NCBI RefSeq assembly: GCF_001757105.1
Contig: NZ_MDHN01000005.1
Location: 62,001 to 126,000, forward strand
Length of the DNA: 64,000 nt
Source: Alteromonas confluentis
Lineage (GTDB): Bacteria > Pseudomonadota > Gammaproteobacteria > Enterobacterales > Alteromonadaceae
Reading direction: 5' to 3'
Shown: piece after piece, positions 1-8,415 of the stretch
How positions within the stretch are numbered: the stretch's first letter is position 1
Layout of the letters: each line of letters opens with the position of its first letter
The notes under the pieces: generated by a model
What the model was told of the DNA's origin: nothing
Seen by the model: the letters and a program-made list of their open reading frames with translations, nothing else
Database searches by the model: none
Translations under genes and position numbers: made by a program

Positions 1-343
1 GCGGCAGGCCACTCATCATCACAATTTTCTTCACACCCAATAGCCCGGCCAGCTCCATGGTGTTAAAAGCGGCTTCTTTATGCGCTTGTCCCATAGGGCC
101 TGGATCTAGTGGGTTGCCTGAGCAGTTTAGCGCGGCAATCGTCATACCGCGTTTACTTAATGCGCTTTGAAATGCTTCGCGAGCACCTTTATCAGTGAGC
201 AGCTTCGTCATATTCAGGTGTGGGGCAGAAGACCAGCCGCCGGTTGTAATTTCGATGGCACTTACCCCTTTGAGTTTGAGGGTATCGAGCATGTCTTCGA
301 ATGAGAGTTTACTAAGTACATCTGTGCAACAGGACAGTTTCAT
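1..343 (-). CDS. Sugar phosphate isomerase/epimerase-like TIM-barrel protein, C-terminal part outside window
   Basis: The frame opens with ATG at 343 and runs without a stop to the window edge, giving the first 114 residues (start MKLSCCTDVLSKLSFEDML). The pattern (early SCCTD strand, AIEITTGGW, then AALNCSGNPLDP and a GVKKIVMMSG strand) fits the xylose-isomerase-like TIM-barrel superfamily that includes IolE, IolI and IolH. These enzymes isomerise or dehydrate sugars or cyclitols with a bound divalent metal, but the metal ligands here lie beyond the edge. A near-perfect operator palindrome at 376-395 sits 33 bases upstream, and the same motif precedes the iol genes, so it very likely belongs to the same catabolic regulon. 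The exact reaction is unknown. Confidence 0.75.
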   Translation of the reverse strand, partial: MKLSCCTDVLSKLSFEDMLDTLKLKGVSAIEITTGGWSSAPHLNMTKLLTDKGAREAFQSALSKRGMTIAALNCSGNPLDPGPMGQAHKEAAFNTMELAGLLGVKKIVMMSGLP

Positions 344-375
344 GTTCAGGTTCCATTAAAAATAAATGCAATAAT

Positions 376-395
376 CGTGAAATAGATATTTCACG
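376..395. promoter_or_regulatory. Candidate inositol-regulon operator (site 1)
   Basis: CGTGAAATAGATATTTCACG has two exact 8-base half sites (CGTGAAAT / ATTTCACG) around a 4-base spacer. It is the longest version of the GAAAT-N4-ATTTC motif that recurs at 3439, 3581, 6336, 6364 and, imperfectly, 6251 and 17547. It lies 33 bases upstream of the start of the truncated isomerase gene, where a repressor would block initiation. RpiR-family inositol regulators use palindromes of this general type, but the regulator gene is not visible here. Confidence 0.6.
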
Positions 396-396
396 C

Positions 397-430
397 CTAA
401 ACAAAGACGGGCGGAGCTGAGCTCCGCCCG
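397..430 (-). terminator. Rho-independent terminator of the TonB-dependent receptor gene
   Basis: CGGGCGGAGC (408-417) and GCTCCGCCCG (421-430) form a perfect 10-bp stem with a 3-base loop. Read on the minus strand the stem is followed by TCTTTGTTTAGG, a T-rich tail. It begins about 20 bases after the receptor stop codon. Confidence 0.8.
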
Positions 431-450
431 GATTTGACCCGGAGGATTTA

Positions 451-3303
451 TTAGAATTGACCTCTGAAACCAAGGGCATAACGCGGACCGGTATTACGAT
501 ACAGAATGAACTGTTCGTCGTACCGTCCGTGTTTACGGATGGCTTCATCAGTGATGTTTGTGCCTTCTACAAAGACAGAGAAATCATCATTGATACGGTA
601 GGTCAGCTGGAAGTCAACTTGTGAGAATTCTTCTGTGAATACGGGTTCAACACCGGCTTTCGGGTTGATCAGATATTCAAGAAATTCATCACGGTTGCTC
701 CAGGAAATACGAGCTTCAATGGGACCTTTTTCATAAAACATGGTCGCATTCATTGAGTTACCCAGTCCGGGAATCGCGAACAGGGTGCTGACATCAGAAT
801 TTGATGCAATTTCAGCATTTGAATCGAGGAATGTGGCATTGGCTGAGAAACCCAGACCTTCCAACACACCGCTATCGAACGCATACTGTGCCGCGAGTTC
901 CATACCTTTAACGTCTGCCGTTTCACTGTTGAGAGGGCGCTGAACATTAAAGTCGATGGTACCGGCATTGGCGTCAATGGCGGCATCTGCTGAAATAAGT
1001 GGCTGCTGGATGTCGACATCAGAAATGGTAACCACTTCATTATCTGTCACGATGAAGTTCTGCACCTCTTTCTGGAACAACGCCAGACTCACGTAATTGA
1101 TTTCACCCCAGTAGTACTCGAACGACGCATCCAGGTTAATAGAGGTATAAGGCTTCAGGTTCACATTGCCGGCAACGGCATTCAAAGAACCCGGGCGTAA
1201 ATCCAGATAAGATAAACGTGGTGCCAGATCTTTCAGTTCCGGACGGGTCATGGTTTCAGATACCGCGAGGCGTACCACAAAGTCTTCAGTAGGATTAATC
1301 GTGAAACTGATATTTGGCAACAGCTTCAGATAGTCATTCGACTCTGATTGAAATTCATTGCCAGAGGTATCAAAACCGGGATTATATTGTGTCGCTGTGG
1401 TTTGAGACAGACTGACTAAGTTTTGTTGTGAACCTGTTGCTTCGTCTTTAGTGTAAACCAGACGCGCACCGGTATTGAGTTTCCACTCCATGTCTTTCAG
1501 AGAGCCTTCAAACAGCATGTCGGCATAGGCTGCAAAAATGGTTTCGCTCACTTCGTAGCTGTCTGGTTGGCGTGTACCCAGAAATCCACCCGGCTGCGCT
1601 TCGTAAAACGCCTGTGATGTGCCCGACTCAAGACCATAATATTCATCACGGGCCGCAAAGCCTTCCGCAGAGGTTTGCCAGCCGATGTAGTCGTTCAGGT
1701 TAAAGCTGTAGATATCACGGAACGTATCCGGAGAAACGCCGTCCAGTAAACCGCTGGTGTCGAAATCGAGAACCAATTCATTAGGAACATCAATACCAAA
1801 GAAGCAATATTGACAGAACACATCGAAGCTTGGGCGAACAATATCAACCGTTTTATCTTCTTTTGAGTAGTTAGCACCAAACTTGATGTTTCTGAGCATA
1901 CCGCCGTCATACGGTTCGTATACGTTATCAATAGCAAACTGGTAAATGCTGGCTTCCACTGAGTTACCGCCAGTACCGTCACCGGCCTGATCGCCATACT
2001 GAGCAACGTGTGAGCGATAGCTATCTTTATCAAGCAGGCGATTTACGATGGCTTCAGGATAAATGACCTGCGCTTCGTTGCCGTAATTATCGAAATGGAA
2101 ATCATCGGTTGGATCATTCGGATCATCAGTGAAGCCCATCACCGCCTGACCATTACCTGTGCCTTGTTTCGCTTCTGAATCAGAATAGCCAAAATCAAAT
2201 ACTGTGGTCAGTTCGTCGGTAGCCAGCCATTTCAGGTTAAAACCAATGGCACGGGTTTCTGTAGGACGGCCTTCCAGGCGATTCAGAATACCCACCTCTG
2301 AAGAGATATCCTGTTCCAGAACGGTACCGTTCTCATTCAAAATAACATTGCTGGTGGCAGCCGGCGTGCCATACCAAGAACCCAGCATAGTCGCGTTGGA
2401 GTTCACGTCGAATTTATTGTAGAAACCATCAACAGTCAGCAGTAATTCATCTTTCAGGTAATGTTGGAACACTGCCTGCACATTCATGCGCTCACGTTCC
2501 TGCAGACGACGTCCAGTTTGCGTTTCACGGGGAATAAAGGCCGTTGTCACATTGCCCGGGTTTGCATCCACACCTTCTGCAAAATTAATGTTTTCAACAT
2601 CGGTAGGTAACCAGCCGTTGGTATTAGTGAAATCTTCTTGAGATTTTCGGTTTTGGTACGAGCCTGAAATCAAGAAGCCGGTTGCACCGTCATTAAAGCT
2701 GGTGGAATAAAGACCGAATAATTGTGGCGTGGTTTCTTCACTGTTGTCGTCATACAGTGCTTTGCCGGAAAACAGCATGGTTCCGTCTGCCAGTGAGAAT
2801 GGGCGGGCTGTTTTCAGATTTACTGTTGCACCAATACCGCCTTCTTGCAGAGATGCAACGCCGGTTTTGTATATTTCAGCACCGGAAATGAGTTCGGCAG
2901 GATAAAGGTCGAAACTGAATTCCCGTCCGCCTGTTTCAGAAACAATACGACGCCCGTTAACCAACACAGTATTAAAGCTGGGACCAAAGCCCCGAACGGT
3001 TACAAACTGGCCTTCGCCACCATTACGGTCGATAGCAATGCCCGGGATGCGCTGCAGCGATTCTGCAATGTTGGTATCAGGAAATTTACCCAGATCTTCG
3101 GCTGAAATAGCATCAACCACGCCTGGTGCTGAACGTTTAATGTCCTGTGCTTCACTTAAACTGCGGCGAATACCTCGTACTTCTATGACTTCTGCGTCCT
3201 GTGCTGCCTGATCTTGCGGTTGTGCTTCCTGAGCAAGTGCAAGAGGGGATAATGCACTGGTTATACAACAGGCCAATAAGGTTTTTCTGTAACCGGCTTT
3301 CAT
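451..3303 (-). CDS. TonB-dependent outer-membrane receptor, predicted inositol/cyclitol importer
   Basis: The 950-residue protein starts with a signal peptide (MKAGYRKTLLACCITSALSP, cleavage near LALA-QEA). A TonB-box-like stretch (EVIEVRGIRRS) follows, then a plug domain (about residues 45-170: DLGKFPDTNIAESLQRIPGI, RGFGPSFNTVLVNGRR), and a long beta-barrel ending in the terminal aromatic signature GFRGQF. The layout fits the large receptors of the TonB-Xanth-Caul type (TIGR01782) that import carbohydrates and other nutrients with TonB energy. It stands alone, divergent from the permease gene across a gap with two operator palindromes, and has its own terminator. Cyclitol or inositol as substrate is inferred from this context only. 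No iron-type Fur box was seen upstream. Confidence 0.9.
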   Translation of the reverse strand: MKAGYRKTLLACCITSALSPLALAQEAQPQDQAAQDAEVIEVRGIRRSLSEAQDIKRSAPGVVDAISAEDLGKFPDTNIAESLQRIPGIAIDRNGGEGQFVTVRGFGPSFNTVLVNGRRIVSETGGREFSFDLYPAELISGAEIYKTGVASLQEGGIGATVNLKTARPFSLADGTMLFSGKALYDDNSEETTPQLFGLYSTSFNDGATGFLISGSYQNRKSQEDFTNTNGWLPTDVENINFAEGVDANPGNVTTAFIPRETQTGRRLQERERMNVQAVFQHYLKDELLLTVDGFYNKFDVNSNATMLGSWYGTPAATSNVILNENGTVLEQDISSEVGILNRLEGRPTETRAIGFNLKWLATDELTTVFDFGYSDSEAKQGTGNGQAVMGFTDDPNDPTDDFHFDNYGNEAQVIYPEAIVNRLLDKDSYRSHVAQYGDQAGDGTGGNSVEASIYQFAIDNVYEPYDGGMLRNIKFGANYSKEDKTVDIVRPSFDVFCQYCFFGIDVPNELVLDFDTSGLLDGVSPDTFRDIYSFNLNDYIGWQTSAEGFAARDEYYGLESGTSQAFYEAQPGGFLGTRQPDSYEVSETIFAAYADMLFEGSLKDMEWKLNTGARLVYTKDEATGSQQNLVSLSQTTATQYNPGFDTSGNEFQSESNDYLKLLPNISFTINPTEDFVVRLAVSETMTRPELKDLAPRLSYLDLRPGSLNAVAGNVNLKPYTSINLDASFEYYWGEINYVSLALFQKEVQNFIVTDNEVVTISDVDIQQPLISADAAIDANAGTIDFNVQRPLNSETADVKGMELAAQYAFDSGVLEGLGFSANATFLDSNAEIASNSDVSTLFAIPGLGNSMNATMFYEKGPIEARISWSNRDEFLEYLINPKAGVEPVFTEEFSQVDFQLTYRINDDFSVFVEGTNITDEAIRKHGRYDEQFILYRNTGPRYALGFRGQF

Positions 3304-3438
3304 ATGCGTGTCTCCAGAATGACGTCTTTTTGTAAAGTTTTGGTTAACTATTTAGTGTGTCCTGACGACTTTTTTAAGTAGGGTTGCCATCAGCTGACAA
3401 TATTTTTACAAAATAAAATTTCTATAGTCAAACAAAAA

Positions 3439-3452
3439 GAAATAAAAATTTC
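3439..3452. promoter_or_regulatory. Candidate inositol-regulon operator (site 2)
   Basis: GAAATAAAAATTTC is an exact 5-4-5 palindrome, 135 bases upstream of the receptor start. It is identical to the site at 3581. Confidence 0.6.
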
Positions 3453-3580
3453 ACATTGGGTTAACAGTGCAGTTCGTCAAAAAGTGGCTGTATCCCGCTA
3501 TGTTCGCTCGATTTGGCGTGTTTTTAGGGTGTTTTTCAAAATCACCACAATGATGAGCGGTGATTGAAATAATGATAAAT

Positions 3581-3594
3581 GAAATAAAAATTTC
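3581..3594. promoter_or_regulatory. Candidate inositol-regulon operator (site 3)
   Basis: GAAATAAAAATTTC, identical to the site at 3439, lies 197 bases upstream of the permease GTG. A relaxed copy (GAAATGAATTTTG) begins five bases after it, suggesting cooperative occupancy. Confidence 0.6.
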
Positions 3595-3791
3595 GTTTGA
3601 AATGAATTTTGAACTGGGTTATTTTGGCTTTAGTTAATCAAATGTCATTTTAACTTTAAAAAATATCGAAATAAACGTTTTGTAAGAAAACTGCAGGAAT
3701 GGCCGCTATTCAGCCCGTGTATTTAGTACCGGGGCCGCGGCTTCCGCAACGTCTTCTACACTTTAGTTATCCTACACTGGAGGTCGCCACC

Positions 3792-5537
3792 GTGAGCGAA
3801 GTACAAGAATTTGAGAATCAGCCTGTAGCGGCGAATAAGCTCGAACCCGCCAGGCATTTCGCTGCAGCTTATGCAGGTGAACATGTTGCCGGCACAGAGT
3901 TTGTTATCGGTGCATTATTTGTTTCGTTAGGCGTGTCTACCTACGATATTTTTGTTGGTTTGCTAATTGGTAACCTGTTTGCCGTGCTCACCTGGGCGTG
4001 GATCTGTGCCCCTATTGCAGTCCGCACGCGACTGACACTATATAGCTATCTTGAAAAGGTCGCCGGGCCGGGCATTGTTAAAATTTACAGCGTCATCAAT
4101 GGTGTGTTGTTCGTGATTATTGCTGGCGCCATGATCACCGTTTCGGCGTCAGCGGTGCGTATTCCCTTTGATATTCCTCCGCAAGTCTCCTGGTATCCCA
4201 ATAGCGCCAGTTTTGTATTGGTTGCAGTGTGCGTGGGGGCGGTCATTGGTTATGTTGCCATTAACGGGTTTAAAAAAGTGGCGCAGTTTGCTGCGGTTTG
4301 TGCACCCTGGATGATTCTGATGTTCTTCATCGGCGGCGTTGCCGCGCTTCCTATTTTAATATCTTCAACAACGGCAGTATCAGGAATACATAGCTTCGGT
4401 GATTTCATCACTGTGGGTGATACCTTTATATGGCAGGAAAAAGACAACGGTCTTGGTGTATGGCACGTAGCCGCTTTTGCCTGGGTATGTAATTTGCCAA
4501 TGCATGGCGCAATGTCTGACATGACAATCCTGCGTTTCGCCCGTCGTTCTTCTTACGGTTATTTATCTTCACTTGGTATGTTCATTGGTCATTATATGGC
4601 GTGGATTTGTGCCGGTATTATGGGTGCCGCTGCTGCCTTGTTACTTAAAACCAGCATCACGCAGCTTGATGCTGGCGAAGTGGCCTATCAGGCACTGGGC
4701 TGGGCAGGCATCATTGCTGTTGTTATCGCTGGCTGGACAACCTCGAATCCGACAATTTATCGCGCCGGCTTGGCATTTCAATCGCTGAACCCTAAATGGT
4801 GTCGCGTTAAAGTAACGGCTGTCGTAGGCGTATTTACCACCATTATTGCTTGTTTCCCTTTTGTTTTTTCACAAATGCTCGATTTTCTCGGCATCATGGG
4901 TCTGGCTATTTCACCCATCGGCGCCATTCTGGTGGCCGAGCACTGGCTGTTACCTAAGTTTGGTATGACACAATACTGGAATCAATATCGTGGCGGTCAC
5001 ATCAATGGCCCGGCATTAGGCGCCTGGATTGGTTCATTGGCTTTCGCGCTCTTCCTGAATCAGATTGCTGGCGTACATCTGTTCTTCTTACTACTTCCTA
5101 CCTGGATTGCAGCGACGGTTACCTACATGGTTGCAGCCGCATTCGCCGGGGCAAAAGTCGCTTATCCGGAGCAACAAGCGGCAGAGAAAGCGGCTTACGA
5201 CAAACGCATTCGTGAAGAAGAAGCTTTCTTTAGCCAGGATGCAGCTATTGTCAAGGCTGCTAGAGCCGGCACTCGTCGTAGCAGTCTGGTATCGCTGGCC
5301 AAGTTTGTTGCTATTTCATCATTGATTGCCTGTTGCGGCCTGGCGGTGTGGGTATATGTTGCCGGAACGGCAGCACTGCCAGAATTCAAAGAATGGTTGA
5401 TGGTACCCACCGTGTTGTATTTCATCAGCGGTACTTACTGGTTTACCCGAAAAGAAAGCCTGGAATCTGAAGAAGCAGAGGCGTTGACGACGCATGCAGG
5501 GCAAGTCAGACATCGGGTTCAGGAGAGTCGCGGATGA
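3792..5537 (+). CDS. NCS1-like (cytosine/purine permease-type) membrane transporter
   Basis: The GTG at 3792 is chosen because GGAGG (3779-3783) sits eight bases before it; the protein then begins MSEVQEFENQPVAANKLEPA and has 581 residues. Around twelve hydrophobic segments are visible, including an early FVIGALFVSLGVSTYDIFVG helix, as in the nucleobase-cation-symport-1 family. A charged cytoplasmic stretch (AYPEQQAAEKAAYDKRIREEE) precedes the last two helices, making it longer than classical cytosine permeases. The next gene starts inside its stop codon (ATGA). Operators upstream place it in the iol regulon, so it may carry a cyclitol or a derivative across the inner membrane. NCS1 members classically take up nucleobases or allantoin, so the substrate is uncertain. 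Confidence 0.8.
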   Translation: MSEVQEFENQPVAANKLEPARHFAAAYAGEHVAGTEFVIGALFVSLGVSTYDIFVGLLIGNLFAVLTWAWICAPIAVRTRLTLYSYLEKVAGPGIVKIYSVINGVLFVIIAGAMITVSASAVRIPFDIPPQVSWYPNSASFVLVAVCVGAVIGYVAINGFKKVAQFAAVCAPWMILMFFIGGVAALPILISSTTAVSGIHSFGDFITVGDTFIWQEKDNGLGVWHVAAFAWVCNLPMHGAMSDMTILRFARRSSYGYLSSLGMFIGHYMAWICAGIMGAAAALLLKTSITQLDAGEVAYQALGWAGIIAVVIAGWTTSNPTIYRAGLAFQSLNPKWCRVKVTAVVGVFTTIIACFPFVFSQMLDFLGIMGLAISPIGAILVAEHWLLPKFGMTQYWNQYRGGHINGPALGAWIGSLAFALFLNQIAGVHLFFLLLPTWIAATVTYMVAAAFAGAKVAYPEQQAAEKAAYDKRIREEEAFFSQDAAIVKAARAGTRRSSLVSLAKFVAISSLIACCGLAVWVYVAGTAALPEFKEWLMVPTVLYFISGTYWFTRKESLESEEAEALTTHAGQVRHRVQESRG

Positions 5538-6226
5538 TTTCCCGGGTTCCTCTACTTAGCGCATCGCAATGCGATGAATTGGTAAGCCAGCTTAGCCCGT
5601 TGCCCTGGGCATCGGGGCTGGCTCCGGGCAAGCTCTACCGGCAAAAAGTAAAAGGTAATGAAGAGATTGCGTTTCAGATGGGCCAGCAAACGGCACCGGC
5701 CGATGCTCTGATGCGACAAATCACCCAGGCGATTATGGAAAGTAGTTTTATACGTACACGCATGTTTCCAAAAAGCCTGGTGAATCCACGATTTAATCGC
5801 TACAGAGAAGGCGGGTTTTATGGGAAGCATGCAGACTCTGCTTTTTTAGGTAATGGGCAGCAGCAGGTCAGGTCAGACTACTCCCTGACGCTCTTTCTCA
5901 ACGATCCCGATGATTATGAAGGCGGTGAGCTTGAATTGGCTTTCGCCAGTGGGGAAGTGATGAAGTTGAAAGAGCCGAAGGGAACGCTGCTTTTCTACCC
6001 CTCGGGGGTGATGCATCAGGTGCTACCTGTGGAACGGGGAGAACGCATTGCTTTTGTGGGCTGGGTGGAGTCGCATATCCAGAACCCCCAACATCGTGAT
6101 GTGTTGTCTGAAATTACTAAATTATGTGACTACATGATGGACGATCCGGAGCTGGCGCTAACAGAGCATCATACTCGTGCATTAAATGTTAAACATAATT
6201 TGTTCCGGCTTTGGTGGAAGAACTGA
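5534..6226 (+). CDS. PKHD-type Fe(II)/2-oxoglutarate hydroxylase (YbiX/PiuC-like)
   Basis: The 230-residue protein matches the length of the YbiX/PiuC family. The double-stranded beta-helix metal site is visible: the H-x-D pair is in RYREGGFYGKHADSAF and the distal histidine in YPSGVMHQVLPV. The 2-oxoglutarate-binding arginine is probably in ERGERIAFVGWVESHIQ. Its start overlaps the permease stop by four bases (ATGA), so the two are translationally coupled. PiuC relatives usually sit beside iron-siderophore receptors and their substrates are unknown. Coupling to an NCS1-like transporter in an inositol locus is unusual and suggests a role in modifying the imported compound, which is inference. 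Confidence 0.85.
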   Translation: MISRVPLLSASQCDELVSQLSPLPWASGLAPGKLYRQKVKGNEEIAFQMGQQTAPADALMRQITQAIMESSFIRTRMFPKSLVNPRFNRYREGGFYGKHADSAFLGNGQQQVRSDYSLTLFLNDPDDYEGGELELAFASGEVMKLKEPKGTLLFYPSGVMHQVLPVERGERIAFVGWVESHIQNPQHRDVLSEITKLCDYMMDDPELALTEHHTRALNVKHNLFRLWWKN

Positions 6227-6250
6227 TTTCTTCTCAAATGAAATCGGTTT

Positions 6251-6264
6251 GAAACAAAAATTTC
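6251..6264. promoter_or_regulatory. Candidate inositol-regulon operator (site 4, imperfect)
   Basis: GAAACAAAAATTTC differs from the palindrome by one base (T to C in the left half). It lies 24 bases after the hydroxylase stop and 211 bases before the iolC start. Confidence 0.45.
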
Positions 6265-6335
6265 ACTCACTATTTTTCTATTTAACCTACTGTAATTAAT
6301 GAAAAATTGTATAAAGGTTATAGTAATCTTGGAAT

Positions 6336-6349
6336 GAAATTAAAATTTC
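6336..6349. promoter_or_regulatory. Candidate inositol-regulon operator (site 5)
   Basis: GAAATTAAAATTTC is an exact palindrome of the 5-4-5 form, 126 bases upstream of iolC. Its centre is 28 bases from that of the next site, between two and three helical turns. Confidence 0.6.
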
Positions 6350-6363
6350 GAAAATTAGTTGTT

Positions 6364-6377
6364 GAAATATTTATTTC
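6364..6377. promoter_or_regulatory. Candidate inositol-regulon operator (site 6)
   Basis: GAAATATTTATTTC is an exact palindrome 98 bases upstream of the iolC ATG. It falls inside the longest possible iolC reading frame (from 6359), one more reason to reject that early start. Confidence 0.6.
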
Positions 6378-6475
6378 GTTTAATTAAGCTTATCGAAAAT
6401 TTAACAACTAACGTGAAAACCCCTGACAGACGCGGCCAGCATTTCGCAAAACGCGCGTTGTACGAGGACAATAAA

Positions 6476-8386
6476 ATGAGTATCACGAATAAGAAACTTG
6501 ATCTGATTTGCATGGGACGCGTGGCCGTTGATTTATATGGTCAGCAAATTGGTGCACGCCTGGAAGACGAAACAACGTTTGCCAAATATCTGGGTGGTTC
6601 ATCTGGCAATGTCGCTTACGGTACAGCAAGAATGGGATTGAAATCCTCTATGCTGGCCCGGGTAGGAAACGAACATATGGGACGTTTCCTGCGTGAAGAG
6701 CTCACCCGGGTAGGCGTAGATACCAGTAATCTGATTACTGATCCAGAGCGTCTGACTGCGCTTGTGTTGCTGGGTCTGAAAGATGAAGACACATTCCCAC
6801 TGATTTTCTACCGTGACAATTGCGCCGATATGGCGATTACGCCGGAAGATGTAAAAGAGGATTACATTGCATCATCCCGGGCACTTGCCATTACCGGCAC
6901 ACATTTGTCTAACCCAAAAACCCGCGAAGCCGTGCTAACGGCACTTGAATATGCAGGACGTAACAACGTTAAGCGTGCGCTGGATATAGACTATCGCCCG
7001 GTGCTTTGGGGGTTAACGAACCCGGGTGATGGAGAGACCCGTTTTATCGCATCTGAGGAAGTTACCCAAAATCTGCAGGACGTACTCGGCCACTTCGACC
7101 TGATTGTCGGCACTGAAGAAGAATTTCATATTGCCGGCGGTTCAGAAGATACCTTAACAGCGCTGAAAACCGTGCGTAAACACACCGATGCTGTATTGGT
7201 GTGTAAAAGAGGCGCTTTAGGTTGCTCAGTATTCGAAGGTGATTTGCCTGACCATATAGATGGCGCGCTCAATGTTCTTGGCGTACGGGTTGAGGTGATG
7301 AACGTGTTGGGAGCCGGTGATGCCTTTATGTCGGGTTTGTTACGCGGTTACCTGAACGGTGATAGTTGGGAAAAAGCCTGCCAGTACGGCAATGCGTGTG
7401 GTGCGCTGGTGGTATCACGCCATGGCTGTGCACCAGCTATGCCCAGCGCGGAAGAACTCGACGACTACCTGAGCCGGGCAGAATCTGTTCCCCGTCCTGA
7501 TCTGGATAAGCGCCTGCAGCATCTGCATCGCGTAACCACCCGCGACAGAAGTTGGGAAGAGCTGAACATTCTGGCTTTTGATCATCGCAGTCAGCTGGAA
7601 AAAATGGCCATTGATGCAGGGGCAGATATCAGCCGCATCCCTGAACTGAAGAAGCTTATTTTGCGGGCAGCAGAAGAATCCCGTGAAGAACTGGGCCTAC
7701 AGGGCAAAATCGGTGTGTTTGTGGATGGCACATATGGTCAGGCCGTATTGAACGAAGTTACCGGAAAAGGCTGGTGGGTGGCACGCCCCATCGAGTTACC
7801 GGGCTCGCGTCCGCTGCGCCTTGAACACGGCAATATTGGTAGTCAGCTAATCAGCTGGCCAGCCGAACAAATTGTTAAATGCCTGGTGTTCTATCATCCC
7901 GATGATTCTCTCGAAATGCGATTGGAACACGAAAGTCTGGTACGTGAAGTTTATAAATCCTGCTGCCAGTCCGGCCATGAGTTATTGCTGGAAGTGATCT
8001 TACCGGCCAGCAAGCCTCGCACTGACGAAAACTATCTACGTACGCTCAAGCGTTTCTACAATTTAGGTATCAAGCCTGATTGGTGGAAGCTGCCTCCGTT
8101 GAGTGCGCGGTCGTGGGAAGAGGTAGAGCACCTGGTCAACACCAATGATCCCCATTGTCATGGTGTTGTGATCCTGGGCTTAGACGCGCCCATGGACGAA
8201 CTTGAAGCAGGGTTTAATCAAGCTTCACAAAGCAAAATGGTGAAAGGGTTTGCCGTTGGCCGTTCTATTTTCTCTGGCCCATCAAAAGCCTGGCTGGCAA
8301 ACGAAATCAACGATGACGAAATGGTTGCAGGAATCAAACAAAACTACAGCCATCTGGTCAACGTGTGGAATAAGCGTGGCCTCTAA
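6476..8386 (+). CDS. iolC: 5-dehydro-2-deoxygluconokinase fused to DUF2090 aldolase-like domain (IolC)
   Basis: ATG 6476 (MSITNKKLDLICMGRVAVDL) follows GAGGA and lies after the operators, giving 636 residues; the longer frame from 6359 has no ribosome site. Residues about 1-330 are a PfkB-type sugar kinase, with KYLGGSSGNVAYGTARMG near the start and the catalytic-base motif NVLGAGDAFMSGLLRG. Residues about 345-636 are a DUF2090 domain (ILAFDHRSQLEKMA, WWKLPPL, GFAVGRSIF), related to class I aldolases. The kinase phosphorylates 5-dehydro-2-deoxygluconate. The DUF2090 half has been proposed to cleave the phosphorylated product, which fits the absence of any separate iolJ here. First gene of the iolCDEA operon. 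Confidence 0.92.
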   Translation: MSITNKKLDLICMGRVAVDLYGQQIGARLEDETTFAKYLGGSSGNVAYGTARMGLKSSMLARVGNEHMGRFLREELTRVGVDTSNLITDPERLTALVLLGLKDEDTFPLIFYRDNCADMAITPEDVKEDYIASSRALAITGTHLSNPKTREAVLTALEYAGRNNVKRALDIDYRPVLWGLTNPGDGETRFIASEEVTQNLQDVLGHFDLIVGTEEEFHIAGGSEDTLTALKTVRKHTDAVLVCKRGALGCSVFEGDLPDHIDGALNVLGVRVEVMNVLGAGDAFMSGLLRGYLNGDSWEKACQYGNACGALVVSRHGCAPAMPSAEELDDYLSRAESVPRPDLDKRLQHLHRVTTRDRSWEELNILAFDHRSQLEKMAIDAGADISRIPELKKLILRAAEESREELGLQGKIGVFVDGTYGQAVLNEVTGKGWWVARPIELPGSRPLRLEHGNIGSQLISWPAEQIVKCLVFYHPDDSLEMRLEHESLVREVYKSCCQSGHELLLEVILPASKPRTDENYLRTLKRFYNLGIKPDWWKLPPLSARSWEEVEHLVNTNDPHCHGVVILGLDAPMDELEAGFNQASQSKMVKGFAVGRSIFSGPSKAWLANEINDDEMVAGIKQNYSHLVNVWNKRGL

Positions 8387-8415
8387 TAGCCACGCGAATT
8401 ATTGAGGATTGTACG

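Larger units (their letters stand above)
3304..3791. other. Divergent regulatory gap between receptor and permease genes
   Basis: This 488-base AT-rich gap holds the promoters of both divergent genes. Two exact GAAAT-AAAA-ATTTC palindromes lie at 3439-3452 and 3581-3594. Weaker half-site relatives follow at 3599-3611 and 3668-3680. An apparent reading frame extension of the permease from 3699 is judged to be non-coding, because a strong GGAGG ribosome site precedes GTG 3792. Confidence 0.7.

Noticed and set aside
312-548. 78-codon minus-strand frame
   Set aside because: It crosses the receptor end, the terminator and the operator; the real gene here is the truncated isomerase starting at 343 in another frame.
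6359-6475. N-terminal extension of iolC
   Set aside because: It would place an operator palindrome inside the coding sequence and has no ribosome site; ATG 6476 has GAGGA and matches the usual IolC start.
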